DNA from: Photobacterium frigidiphilum
Lineage (GTDB): Bacteria > Pseudomonadota > Gammaproteobacteria > Enterobacterales > Vibrionaceae
DNA: 35,147 nt
Reading direction: 5' to 3'
NCBI RefSeq assembly: GCF_003025615.1
Contig: NZ_PYMJ01000047.1
Coordinates: forward strand, 1 to 35,147
Both the position numbers and the translations under genes were made by a program. Below are positions 16,097 to 24,056 of the stretch, piece by piece. The stretch's first letter is position 1, and every line of letters starts with the position of its first letter. The notes under the pieces are model-generated. The model was not told where the DNA came from. It did no database searches and saw only the letters and a program-made list of their open reading frames with translations.

Positions 16097-16519
16097 TTAG
16101 ATCAGCTCGCCGTTTACACTCACTTTTACATTAATGTTGTTACGCACTGCATTTGAGTATGGGCAAACTTGATGGGCTTTTCTAACCAGTTCAAGTGCTT
16201 CTGCTTGTTCTAGCTGAAGTTTAACGGCTAGTTCGACAGATAAGCTAAAACCGCCCGTTTCATTAGGGGAAATACCCACCGTTGCCGTTGTTGGCGCTTC
16301 AGCTAATTTTAGCTTTTGCGACTGAGCAACAAAAAGAATCGCATTTGAGAAACACGCTGAGTAACCTGCTGCAAATAACTGTTCAGGGTTAGTTGCTTCA
16401 CCTGTACCGCCCATTTCTTTTGGATAGCTCAGTGCAAGTTCAAGTTTTGCATCGTCAGTTTTAACCATGCCATTACGACCTGCAGATGCTGTTGCTGACG
16501 TGCTGTATAAAGTTGTCAT
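16097..16519 (-). CDS. ohr: Organic hydroperoxide resistance protein Ohr (OsmC family)
   Basis: A 140-residue thiol peroxidase detoxifying organic hydroperoxides. The catalytic pair is C56 (GYSACFSNA) and C119 (HQVCPYSNA), both in their conserved contexts, with the conserved R15 and E46 that assist catalysis. Although the frame is open to 16690, AAGGA directly before ATG 16519 and the family length fix the start. It is divergent from the ohrR-like gene, and its upstream region contains an OhrR-operator-like dyad at 16565-16577, so induction by organic peroxides through release of OhrR is expected. Confidence 0.95.
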   Translation of the reverse strand: MTTLYSTSATASAGRNGMVKTDDAKLELALSYPKEMGGTGEATNPEQLFAAGYSACFSNAILFVAQSQKLKLAEAPTTATVGISPNETGGFSLSVELAVKLQLEQAEALELVRKAHQVCPYSNAVRNNINVKVSVNGELI

Positions 16520-16564
16520 GGTTGATCCTTTATTTTTATTGATTGTTGTCGTTCTAGCGAATAC

Positions 16565-16577
16565 GCAATTACATTGC
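16565..16577. promoter_or_regulatory. Operator-like dyad A in the ohr promoter
   Basis: GCAAT-TAC-ATTGC, a short inverted repeat about 45 bases upstream of ohr. The same core recurs in opposite orientation at 16639-16649, which points to a common regulator, most simply the adjacent MarR-family OhrR. Confidence 0.6.
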
Positions 16578-16638
16578 GCGCTATTTAATTGCCAGCAATC
16601 ATACGTCGTATCCAAGACGAAAAGCAAGTATATTGTGC

Positions 16639-16650
16639 GCAATGTAATTA
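16639..16650. promoter_or_regulatory. Operator-like dyad B in the ohrR promoter
   Basis: GCAAT-GTA-ATTA, the inverted counterpart of dyad A, ends five bases before the ohrR start. GCGCAATGTAAT here is the exact reverse complement of ATTACATTGCGC at 16569-16580. This suggests autoregulation. Confidence 0.55.
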
Positions 16651-16654
16651 AATA

Positions 16655-17128
16655 ATGAATAGAGTGAAAACTGTTATGGCTGATTCTCAAGATTCACATT
16701 CCGACTTACAGCTTGATAAACAAGTGTGCTTTTCACTTTATAGTGCTTCAAATGCGATGGTAAGAACGTACCGTCCGTTGTTAGATAAGCTTGATCTGAC
16801 TTACTTGCAATATATTGTGATGATGGTGTTGTGGGAAGTGAAATGTCTAAATGTAAAAACACTGGGCGAAAAAGTACACCTTGATTCCGGTACATTAACC
16901 CCATTACTAAAGCGATTAGAAGGGAAGGGCTTAGTACTGCGTCGTAGAAGTGAAATCGATGAACGCGTTAGAGAGATAAGCTTAACGGAAGAAGGAAGAG
17001 CACTGAAGCTTCAAGCTGAATCAGTACCTGGTGAAATGATGTGTAAAGCCCATATGTCTATTGATGAACTGATAGCGTTGAAAACAGCCTGCGATACATT
17101 GCTGCGTAATTTAAGTAATAACGCCTAA
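16655..17128 (+). CDS. ohrR: MarR-family organic-peroxide sensor OhrR
   Basis: A 157-residue winged-helix repressor. The N-terminal reactive cysteine lies in QVCFSLYSASNAM, as in OhrR proteins. TYLQYIVMMVLWE, the recognition region SGTLTPLLKRLEGKGLVLRRRS and the wing ERVREISLTEEG follow the MarR fold. Oxidation of the cysteine releases OhrR from DNA. Start choice is uncertain: ATG 16655 or ATG 16676 (MADSQDSHSD), neither with a clear ribosome site. Position opposite ohr with paired dyads between them supports the assignment strongly. Confidence 0.9.
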   Translation: MNRVKTVMADSQDSHSDLQLDKQVCFSLYSASNAMVRTYRPLLDKLDLTYLQYIVMMVLWEVKCLNVKTLGEKVHLDSGTLTPLLKRLEGKGLVLRRRSEIDERVREISLTEEGRALKLQAESVPGEMMCKAHMSIDELIALKTACDTLLRNLSNNA

Positions 17129-17182
17129 ATCGTCTTAAGCACAACAAAATAAGCTGATTTGCTGTCATTTTGAGCATATAAA

Positions 17183-17335
17183 ATGCGAAACATTATCCAT
17201 GAAGCCAAAGATGAACTTTTGCGGTTTATTGACATCTTACATTCACATTCTATCGATACTGTACATATAGTTACAGGTTGGCGGAAATCTATTAAGGTCC
17301 GTAAACCAATCAATTGCACTTTTAGGATGAGATAA
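17183..17335 (+). CDS. Possible 50-residue small protein
   Basis: Starts MRNIIHEAKDELLRFIDILH and ends with a basic segment (WRKSIKVRKP, then CTFRMR). Its stop lies four bases before the GTG start of the next gene, as in a coupled operon. The first half is an amphipathic helix by pattern. The only ribosome-site hint is GAG eight to ten bases ahead of the ATG. I do not recognise it; composition and tight spacing make it plausible. Confidence 0.4.
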   Translation: MRNIIHEAKDELLRFIDILHSHSIDTVHIVTGWRKSIKVRKPINCTFRMR

Positions 17336-17339
17336 CGCG

Positions 17340-17792
17340 GTGAGCAATCAACCTCAACCTGATGCAACGGAAAGCATCGCACACAGGATAAAGGATCGTA
17401 CAACTCAGATTTATTACACAGAACGTGAACGTGTTATGTATGAGCGTTTAGGGCAAGCGTACGCTTGGTACCAAGTATTGTGTGATGAAATTAAACCCAT
17501 TGAGCAATCATTGCTTAGTGCGCATTATGAGGTTTGGCCTCAGTTGACCAAATTTAAATTCAAATCGTTTAACCAACTTCTTGTTAATGAAGGCCACGTT
17601 TTATTTGAGGTGGATCGCATTCAAAAAAAATCCCAAGCAACCGTTGAACAATTTGCATATATTGATTCTCTCAATCAGAAACGTCGTGCCATTTACCCTG
17701 AGTGGAATCGTGCAAAAAAAGCATTAGAGTATATTGAATCTGAAAAAGCGTATTTGCGTGCCTTAACAGATGTAGCCGTTTCGCCTTTATAG
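17340..17792 (+). CDS. Hypothetical helical protein, 150 residues
   Basis: The start is GTG 17340, preceded by AGGATGAG. The protein is cytoplasmic and rich in charged and aromatic residues (ERERVMYERLGQAYAWYQVL, KKSQATVEQFAYIDSL, KKALEYIESEKAYLRAL), probably a bundle of long helices. I know no family for it. The first 80 bases of this gene recur at 20184-20254 in a decayed second copy, so the locus was once duplicated. Confidence 0.7.
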   Translation: MSNQPQPDATESIAHRIKDRTTQIYYTERERVMYERLGQAYAWYQVLCDEIKPIEQSLLSAHYEVWPQLTKFKFKSFNQLLVNEGHVLFEVDRIQKKSQATVEQFAYIDSLNQKRRAIYPEWNRAKKALEYIESEKAYLRALTDVAVSPL

Positions 17793-17884
17793 CGTCTTAT
17801 AATCGATACTTTTTTTGCTTTAGCGGCTCTTTCTACATTTTATATTCTTGGCTTCTATACTCAAGAGAAAAGAGAGAGTGCGCT

Positions 17885-18136
17885 ATGTTTATTGCAATTC
17901 AACATGAAATTACCGACCCCGAACAATTTTGGCAAAAAGCCAATGGGGCATTAACGCATCCACCGTCTGGTATGCGAGTACACTCGACTATGCTTAGTCA
18001 GCGCGAGGGGCTTTGCCAGTGCATGTGGGAAGCTGAATCTATCGATAGTATTCGTGAATTTCTTGAGCCAGAATTAGGTGATTCTAGTGTAAATACTTAT
18101 TATCAAATCGATCCCGATTTAGCGATTGGATATTAA
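17885..18136 (+). CDS. Small hypothetical protein, 83 residues
   Basis: Begins MFIAIQHEITDPEQFWQKAN and ends DPDLAIGY. The pattern of alternating strand and helix with a short acidic stretch (LEPELGDSSVNTYYQID) resembles small ferredoxin-fold proteins such as the DUF4242 group, but I am not certain of a family. GAGAGAG precedes the ATG. Its last two thirds, with about 45 bases of downstream DNA, recur in the decayed copy at 20250-20450. Confidence 0.7.
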   Translation: MFIAIQHEITDPEQFWQKANGALTHPPSGMRVHSTMLSQREGLCQCMWEAESIDSIREFLEPELGDSSVNTYYQIDPDLAIGY

Positions 18137-18280
18137 AAGGTAAACTATTCGTACTTGTTGTCGATGAATTGGGTGATTAGCAAATTTCAGGAAAATACTC
18201 ATGTCAGGGCATCCGTTGAACTCAAAAAAGTGAAGCATAATCGCGTCATCAATTAATCGCATCGAGATATTTACTATAAA

Positions 18281-18305
18281 AACTGCCGCAATTTAAGCGG
18301 CAGTT
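18281..18305 (-). terminator. Terminator of the large lipoprotein gene
   Basis: AACTGCCGC (18281-18289) and GCGGCAGTT (18297-18305) form a perfect nine-base stem with a seven-base loop, followed on the minus strand by TTTTTA. Confidence 0.85.
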
Positions 18306-18317
18306 ATTATTACAGCA

Positions 18318-19970
18318 TTAATTGGTGGTAACAGTTCGAACAGCTATGGAGTAGCTTTGCTCAGTTTCACTAATTGAATATATATTCATCATGAAATCTC
18401 GGCTCTCATTAATTACCCATATATTAAAGTTGTCGTTAGATAATTCTTGATTTAAGTTATCGGATTGAACGAATAGGCCGTCATTATTTAACGTTATTTC
18501 TGAAGTCCACGCTCCATCTCCTTGATCACCAGAGTCTGTTAAGTGTTCACCACTTATGCTCCCTTTGGTGTCAATAACTAGAGTATCAATGTGATAAGCA
18601 AAGTCATCAGCTACCATGCTCCCTACAGGTGGCATTTCAACAGAATACAGTGTCCAAGTGCCTGCAAAATCACTTAATTTGGGTTCAGAAGCTTGTTTAA
18701 TTAATGTAACAAAGCCCCAAAGTGTGTCGTCTACATCACCCAGTAACATGACATCCTTACTGCGAGAAAGATATAACCAATCTAGATCACCTTCATCCTG
18801 CCAACCGTCATTATTTCCATCTTGCACGCTACCAATGGGGACTTGTACATCTAAGAGAGAAACATTACCGTTATCTTTTAGAACAAATTTTAGTTGTTCT
18901 GACTCAGGTTCATCTACGAACATCTCTGTTAGTTCAGCATCCCCCTCATTACCTATCTCTATTTTATCAATATATACCATCGGCAAATCACTTTGACCAC
19001 CTTCTCCTTTTTTAGGTAGTTCCATACCTAAGCTATACCAATTTCCTGTCAAATCGTTTTGATTATATTGCTCGGCTAGTTTTATCATGAGCCCAAACTC
19101 ACTCTCTGGCTCATCACTATCATCTCTTCCTACGAAAGCGATTTTGTCTTTACCGTAGCTTAGTCGAGCCGCAGTCGTGCTGTATTCACCATCCACAGTT
19201 TCTTTATTTAATATTTGTCCCTCTTTATTAATACTTAACCAGAATGGGTCATCATCTAAAATTGCTTCTGTTTCATGATCCTCTTCAACAGCATAGCCAT
19301 TGCTATCAATGTTATAGCGAATTAAGTCGTAATCCATAACATCTATCGGGCTCTGGCTTGTACGTACAGGTAAGGTAGCTGTCATCTCAAACCAAGCACC
19401 GATTAGGTCTGCAGCTTGGTATGGTTGTCCTTGAACAAAATGACTTAACGCTGCTTCTTCTGAAATTAGATCTATCTGTAGAGGGGCTAATACTGTATTT
19501 GCTTCTTCTTCAAAGTTCTCACTAGCGGGATCAAGGCTAATTGAAGCCAGTGAAATACTAACTTCTGGTGATATAGTTATACCGTTTTCAGGATCACCAT
19601 CACTATCCAATGATTGTAGTAATCTTAGCATATTCACAACGGCGGTATCATTTGCGTCGTCAGGGGCATAGAGGGTCATAGGGGTGATTTTACCGCTTCC
19701 TAGCACTTCGGGAAATACAGTTCCACCTAATGAAAAAGACACATTCTCCCCATCCAAGTAGCTGAAAGTACCCTCTGAGTCAGTCATACCAGATTGTGTG
19801 TCAGTTTCAAATTTTAACCCCTCAACAGGACTATCAATGAAAGTCCCATATTGAACGTCTGTACTACCACCACCACTACTACCATCATTACCACTACCAC
19901 TATCACGATCGTTACAAGCACCAAGCAGCGCGATTGATACAGATATCGCTATTAGATTCCAAATTCTCAT
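18318..19970 (-). CDS. Large surface lipoprotein, function unknown
   Basis: About 550 residues from ATG 19970, chosen because GGAG lies eight bases ahead; a GTG at 19979 is in frame. The signal ends LLGA-C19, a lipobox, and asparagine follows the cysteine, suggesting outer-membrane sorting. A Ser/Gly-rich linker (SGSGNDGSSGGGS) leads to a domain beginning GTFIDSPVEGLKF with SDSEGTF-like and LDGENVSFSLGG segments, found near the N-terminus of many marine gammaproteobacterial lipoproteins. The rest contains three or four repeated units with the pattern L-x-G-x-W (DLIGAWFEM, DLTGNWYSLG, DFAGTWTLYS). Very acidic, as expected for a marine secreted protein. An FNR-type site lies 82-95 bases upstream. 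It sits between the intact and decayed copies of a small locus. Confidence 0.8.
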   Translation of the reverse strand: MRIWNLIAISVSIALLGACNDRDSGSGNDGSSGGGSTDVQYGTFIDSPVEGLKFETDTQSGMTDSEGTFSYLDGENVSFSLGGTVFPEVLGSGKITPMTLYAPDDANDTAVVNMLRLLQSLDSDGDPENGITISPEVSISLASISLDPASENFEEEANTVLAPLQIDLISEEAALSHFVQGQPYQAADLIGAWFEMTATLPVRTSQSPIDVMDYDLIRYNIDSNGYAVEEDHETEAILDDDPFWLSINKEGQILNKETVDGEYSTTAARLSYGKDKIAFVGRDDSDEPESEFGLMIKLAEQYNQNDLTGNWYSLGMELPKKGEGGQSDLPMVYIDKIEIGNEGDAELTEMFVDEPESEQLKFVLKDNGNVSLLDVQVPIGSVQDGNNDGWQDEGDLDWLYLSRSKDVMLLGDVDDTLWGFVTLIKQASEPKLSDFAGTWTLYSVEMPPVGSMVADDFAYHIDTLVIDTKGSISGEHLTDSGDQGDGAWTSEITLNNDGLFVQSDNLNQELSNDNFNIWVINESRDFMMNIYSISETEQSYSIAVRTVTTN

Positions 19971-20051
19971 TTTAAACACTCCATTATGCGACTTATTGTA
20001 TAATCAGTGTAGGACGGACTGGTCTTACCATTGATCACAGATGGCAATCAA

Positions 20052-20065
20052 TTGATTTAAATCAA
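20052..20065. promoter_or_regulatory. FNR-type binding site upstream of the lipoprotein gene
   Basis: TTGATTTAAATCAA matches the FNR consensus TTGAT-N4-ATCAA at every fixed position. It is centred about 88 bases upstream of the minus-strand ATG 19970. A further TTTGATT follows nearby. CRP sites have a different core (TGTGA), so oxygen control is the likelier reading. Confidence 0.65.
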
Positions 20066-20183
20066 CTCAATTTGATTAAAAAACACGCTCCTTTCATTTG
20101 TTTAGAGAAACATATTTGAGATATTGACTATTCACATTAGTTGCAGAAAAACGTGATGTGAGGTTGTATTCGCTGTTATTTTG

Positions 20184-20450
20184 TCAATCTCAACCTGATG
20201 CAACGGAAAGCATCGCACATAGGATCAAGGATCGTACAACCAAATTTATTACACTCGACCATGCTGAGCTAACGGGAGGGGCTTTGCCAGTGTATGTGGG
20301 AAGCTGAACCAATCGATAGTGTCCGTGAATTTCTTGAGCTAGAATTAGGTGATTCTTGTGTGAATACCTATTATTAAATCGATCCCGATTTAGCGATTGG
20401 ATATTAAAGGTAAACTATTCGTACTTGTTGTCGATGAATTGGGTGATTAG
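20184..20450 (+). pseudogene. Decayed, internally deleted copy of the 17340-18180 locus
   Basis: Bases 20184-20254 repeat the first part of the 150-residue gene (from about 17346), and 20250-20450 repeat the end of the 83-residue gene and its downstream DNA (17979-18180). The two parts are joined at TACAC, which occurs at 17415-17419 and 17979-17983 in the intact locus, so about 564 bases were lost between five-base repeats. Scattered substitutions and a TAA in place of the codon for Q in YYQID show that the copy is dead. Confidence 0.85.
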
Positions 20451-20665
20451 AGGTGTAATTGTTAAAGTAGTAAATAATCAGTAATCCACTATCTTTATTT
20501 TGATTTTATGTTCGTTAATCTATTGGTTACACCTGTCCGCTTTGTTATACAGGTCACTATTTGAATATTCATTTAAGTGATACCTACCACAAAAGTATTA
20601 TTACATCAGGCTAGAATTCTGGATTAATTAAATAACTCCAGATGAATCTCTATAGGTGTATAACA
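20451..20665 (+). promoter_or_regulatory. Upstream region of the asparaginase gene
   Basis: AGTGA-N6-CCACA at 20576-20591 is a CRP-like site with two deviations from TGTGA-N6-TCACA. TTGAATATTCATTT (20561-20574) is a weak FNR-like sequence beside it. E. coli ansB is controlled by both regulators, which makes the pair worth noting, but neither site is strong. Confidence 0.35.
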
Positions 20666-21730
20666 ATGAAAAATAATCCAATTCGCTTAGGTATGGTTGT
20701 TGCTGGTTTGTGCTTCAGCACATTTTCTTTTGCTTCTGCTGATCTGCCGAATATTAAAATTCTCGCAACTGGCGGTACGATTGCAGGCGCTGGCCAATCA
20801 GCAACAGAATCTAACTATACATCAGGTAAAGTGGGCATCGATGAGCTGATTGCTGCTGTACCTGATATGACAAAAATTGCGGATATTAGTGGCGAACAAG
20901 TCGTTAAAATTGGCTCTCAAGACATGAATGATAAAGTTTGGTTAACACTGGCAAATCGAGTTAACGCATTACTTGCACAAGATGATGTAGACGGTGTCGT
21001 TATCACTCATGGTACAGATACTATGGGTGAAACAGCTTACTTCCTTGATTTAACAGTTAAAAGCGATAAGCCAGTGGTACTTGTTGGGGCGATGCGTCCG
21101 TCGACTGCTATGAGTGCTGATGGACCAATGAACTTATACAATGCTGTTGTAACCGCTGCAGATAAAGATTCTGAGGGGCGTGGTGTATTGGTTGCGATGA
21201 GCGACAATGTATTCGACGCTCGTGATGTGACTAAAACCAATACAACATCAGTTGATACGTTCCAATCGCCAAACTTTGGTACGCTAGGTTATATCCACAA
21301 TGGTGATGTAAAATATCAGCGTAGCCCAGAACGCAAGCATACATCTGATACCGTATTTGATGTATCTAAGTTAAAAGAGCTACCTAAAGTCGGTATCGTA
21401 TATAACTATGCAAATGCTTCAGATTTACCGGTAAAAGCACTGATAGATGCTAAGTATGATGGCATTGTAAGTGCAGGTGTGGGTAACGGTAATATGTACC
21501 ACACTATTTTTGATGAGCTAGTAAAAGCGAGTAAAGATGGCACTATGGTAGTCCGTAGCTCTCGTACACCAACGGGTTCAACAACACTTGATGCAGAAGT
21601 GGATGATGCTAAATTTGGTTTCGTGGCATCAGGTACATTGAACCCACAAAAAGCCCGTATTTTATTGATGTTGTCTTTAACACAAACTCAAGATTACAAA
21701 GAAGTTCAAAAGATGTTCCAATTCTATTAA
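20666..21730 (+). CDS. ansB: Type II (periplasmic) L-asparaginase
   Basis: A 354-residue enzyme hydrolysing L-asparagine to aspartate and ammonia. A signal peptide covers residues 1 to about 25 (LGMVVAGLCFSTFSFASA), so the enzyme is exported. The nucleophile is T38 in ATGGTIAG, and the second catalytic block is T114-H-G-T117-D118 in ITHGTDTMGETAYFLDLT. S and K of the active site (AMRPSTAMSADGP) and the C-terminal SRTPTGS block are intact. AGGTG seven bases before ATG 20666 fixes the start; an in-frame ATG at 20642 is not needed. It is a single gene with its own terminator. Confidence 0.95.
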   Translation: MKNNPIRLGMVVAGLCFSTFSFASADLPNIKILATGGTIAGAGQSATESNYTSGKVGIDELIAAVPDMTKIADISGEQVVKIGSQDMNDKVWLTLANRVNALLAQDDVDGVVITHGTDTMGETAYFLDLTVKSDKPVVLVGAMRPSTAMSADGPMNLYNAVVTAADKDSEGRGVLVAMSDNVFDARDVTKTNTTSVDTFQSPNFGTLGYIHNGDVKYQRSPERKHTSDTVFDVSKLKELPKVGIVYNYANASDLPVKALIDAKYDGIVSAGVGNGNMYHTIFDELVKASKDGTMVVRSSRTPTGSTTLDAEVDDAKFGFVASGTLNPQKARILLMLSLTQTQDYKEVQKMFQFY

Positions 21731-21779
21731 GCCATTCTTCTAGCCAGATATTGATGTTAGAGTTGATTTTAGAATAATG

Positions 21780-21806
21780 AAAGCCGCATTTTTGCGGCTT
21801 TTTTTG
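21780..21806 (+). terminator. Rho-independent terminator of ansB
   Basis: AAAGCCGCA and TGCGGCTTT form a nine-base stem with a four-base loop, followed by seven T. Confidence 0.92.
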
Positions 21807-21816
21807 TATTATGAAA

Positions 21817-21880
21817 CCCGTCCTGAAACCTGCGATAAATATGGCCAGATCAAAATATAATCCGCCCTAAATATGACCAG
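21817..21880. repeat. Possible insertion-sequence footprint
   Basis: CCCGTCCTGAAA (21817-21828) is identical to 35026-35037 at the left end of the IS3-like element. It is followed by TAAATATGGCCAG (21836-21848), repeated as TAAATATGACCAG (21868-21880). No transposase is present. It may be leftover ends of insertion sequences between ansB and the converging ABC gene. Confidence 0.35.
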
Positions 21881-21900
21881 CTCTGAAAATTAATTAATAC

Positions 21901-23520
21901 CTAGGCTATTGCTTCTTCATCTAAATCAAACGAAGCGTTGATCAAATTTTTGGTGTACTCATGCTGAGGATTATGGAATATCTCTTCGGCTGTGCCTTGT
22001 TCCATTACTTCCCCATTTTGCATTACTAATACTCGATCAGACAGCGCTTTGACGACAGAAAGGTCATGGCTAATAAACAGAAAGCCTATATTGCTTTTGG
22101 CTTGAATATCTTTAAGTAAATCAATCACAGTGAGTTGAACAGAGCGATCAAGTGCTGATGTGGGCTCATCCAGTAAAATAAAGGATGGATCAAGAATCAA
22201 CGCACGAGCAATCGCTATACGTTGGCGTTGTCCCCCTGAAAATTCATGAGGATAACGGTTAATTGAATGTGGGTCTAGGCGAACCTCTTCAAGTGCTATA
22301 CGGGCCTTTTGCAAACGCTCTTGTTTAGACAAATGAGGTTGATGCACCGTTAAACCTTCAGTGATGATTTCTCCTACCGTCATACGAGGTGACAAAGAAC
22401 CGTAAGGGTCTTGGAAGACCATTTGTACGTCTTTTTTCAGTTCAAAGCGCTCTTTATCTGTGAGTGAACTAAGGTCGATTCCTTTGTAAGCAATTTTCCC
22501 CGTAGAGGGAAGTAAGCCAATAATAGCGCGACCTAGTGTTGATTTACCTGAGCCAGATTCGCCTACAATCCCTAATGTTTCACCTTGTTTTAGTGTGAAT
22601 GAAATACCCTTTACCGCTTCAAAGTACTGATTCCTACTTTTAATGAAGTGAGATTTTATTAGGAACTTCACGCGAATATCCTCAGCATGAAGAAGGTCGG
22701 GAGCATTGGCTTTGATGGGATCTTTCTGACCTTTGGGGATTGAGTTGATCAGCATTTGTGTGTATTCATGTTGCGGGGCGTGGAAAAGTTGTTTTGTTTT
22801 GCCTTCTTCCACTATTTCACCTTTGCACATTACCAGTACGCGGTCAGCAAAGTGCTTAACAATACCAAGGTCGTGAGTAACAAACAGGATCGCCATTCCC
22901 ATTTTAGTTTGGATTTCTTTGATTAAATCGAGAACTTCAGCTTGAACCGTCACATCTAACGCAGTGGTCGGCTCATCAGCAATCAAAATATTGGGCTCAT
23001 TGATAAGGGCCATTGCAATCATAATACGTTGCAGTTGACCACCTGAAAACTCGTGAGGGTACTTAGTATAAGCTTGTTCAGGGTTGGGTAAATGAACAAG
23101 CTTAAAAAGCTCTAAAACACGGATTTTTGCCTGAGATTGAGATATACGGCGGTGACACATAATCGCTTCTGCAACCTGAATGCCCACCCGTAAATAAGGG
23201 TTCAGAGAGGTCATCGGTTCTTGGAAAATCATACCAATACGCTCGCCTCGAATAGACTGCATTTGACGTTCGGTTTTTGCTAATATTGGTTCACCGTCAA
23301 AAATAATGTTCGATTGTGAAGAGATAATGGCATTGTCTGGTAATAGACACATTAACGCATTACTCGAGACAGATTTACCTGAACCGGATTCCCCTACAAT
23401 GGCAAGTGTTTCGCCAGCGTGTAAATCAAAGTTGATATTTTTCACCGCCTCGACCATTCCATCATTAGTAGTAAAACTGACAGAGAGGTTACGAACTTGA
23501 AGAATGGCTTGGTCTGGCAT
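21901..23520 (-). CDS. Fused double ABC ATPase of a peptide-type importer (YejF-like)
   Basis: A 539-residue protein with two complete ABC domains. Walker A GESGSGKS occurs at residues 43-50 and again near 320. The signature motifs are FSGGQLQRIMIAMAL and FSGGQRQRIAIARAL, each followed by a Walker B (ILIADEPTTALD, ILLDEPTSALD). Each domain ends in the oligopeptide-transporter extension. This matches YejF, the ATPase of the YejABEF importer for peptides and microcin C, and fused Dpp/Opp-type ATPases. No permease or binding protein is in the window, so partners must be encoded elsewhere. AAGGA precedes the ATG. It is 12 bases downstream of the 164-residue gene, with which it should be cotranscribed under a Fur box. 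Confidence 0.88.
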   Translation of the reverse strand: MPDQAILQVRNLSVSFTTNDGMVEAVKNINFDLHAGETLAIVGESGSGKSVSSNALMCLLPDNAIISSQSNIIFDGEPILAKTERQMQSIRGERIGMIFQEPMTSLNPYLRVGIQVAEAIMCHRRISQSQAKIRVLELFKLVHLPNPEQAYTKYPHEFSGGQLQRIMIAMALINEPNILIADEPTTALDVTVQAEVLDLIKEIQTKMGMAILFVTHDLGIVKHFADRVLVMCKGEIVEEGKTKQLFHAPQHEYTQMLINSIPKGQKDPIKANAPDLLHAEDIRVKFLIKSHFIKSRNQYFEAVKGISFTLKQGETLGIVGESGSGKSTLGRAIIGLLPSTGKIAYKGIDLSSLTDKERFELKKDVQMVFQDPYGSLSPRMTVGEIITEGLTVHQPHLSKQERLQKARIALEEVRLDPHSINRYPHEFSGGQRQRIAIARALILDPSFILLDEPTSALDRSVQLTVIDLLKDIQAKSNIGFLFISHDLSVVKALSDRVLVMQNGEVMEQGTAEEIFHNPQHEYTKNLINASFDLDEEAIA

Positions 23521-23532
23521 GATATATCCTTA

Positions 23533-24027
23533 TCAATTGATGAGATGCGTTGGGTGGAATGAATCTGAGGTTACTTTTAATTGGGCAAAGTAATGGTGTG
23601 CTTTTTGTAGTTGTTCGTATTCTGCCATCCATTGAGAATCACTTTGAGCGATACAAAAAGCCCCCATATAATGCAGAAGATCGTCACTTTGCTTATCGAG
23701 AGTCGAGCTTGTGCGCTGTACAAGAATGTTTGTTTCAAGAGAGATAAATTGCAATAGGGCATAAGATTGATTCAAGATTGCAAATGCGTTCTGATATTGT
23801 CCCATTCGATTGAGTATTGAAGATTGTGCGACAGTGGCATCTCTTAATGCGATTAATAAGCATGAGAATTGACAGGGTTTAATATTCTCGTCTTCTAAAG
23901 CGAGATGGATATGTGCAGGAAGATTATTTAACACTTCACTGTATAGGTGATGCGCTTCAGGCCAATGACCTTGTTCCATAAGCTGCTCAGCTTTTAAATA
24001 ACGGACCCAACATTGCTGCAATTCCAT
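23533..24027 (-). CDS. Helical protein of unknown function, first gene of the Fur-box unit
   Basis: 164 residues, probably a tetratricopeptide-like helical repeat protein (YLKAEQLMEQGHWPEAHHLY, then ILNRMGQYQNAFAILNQSYALL have the small-large residue rhythm of TPR helices). No signal peptide or membrane segment. GAGGT six bases before ATG 24027 supports the start. Its stop is 12 bases from the YejF-like gene, so the two form one unit. I know no named family. The role could be a cytoplasmic helper of the ABC system, but that is only context. Confidence 0.7.
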   Translation of the reverse strand: MELQQCWVRYLKAEQLMEQGHWPEAHHLYSEVLNNLPAHIHLALEDENIKPCQFSCLLIALRDATVAQSSILNRMGQYQNAFAILNQSYALLQFISLETNILVQRTSSTLDKQSDDLLHYMGAFCIAQSDSQWMAEYEQLQKAHHYFAQLKVTSDSFHPTHLIN

Positions 24028-24056
24028 AAGTTACCTCACTTTATAAGAGACTTAAC

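Noticed and set aside
20531..20554. ACCTGT...ACAGGT inverted repeat resembling a lux box upstream of ansB
   Set aside because: The arms match but are separated by 12 bases, whereas a lux box has an eight-base spacer; no LuxR-type gene is nearby.
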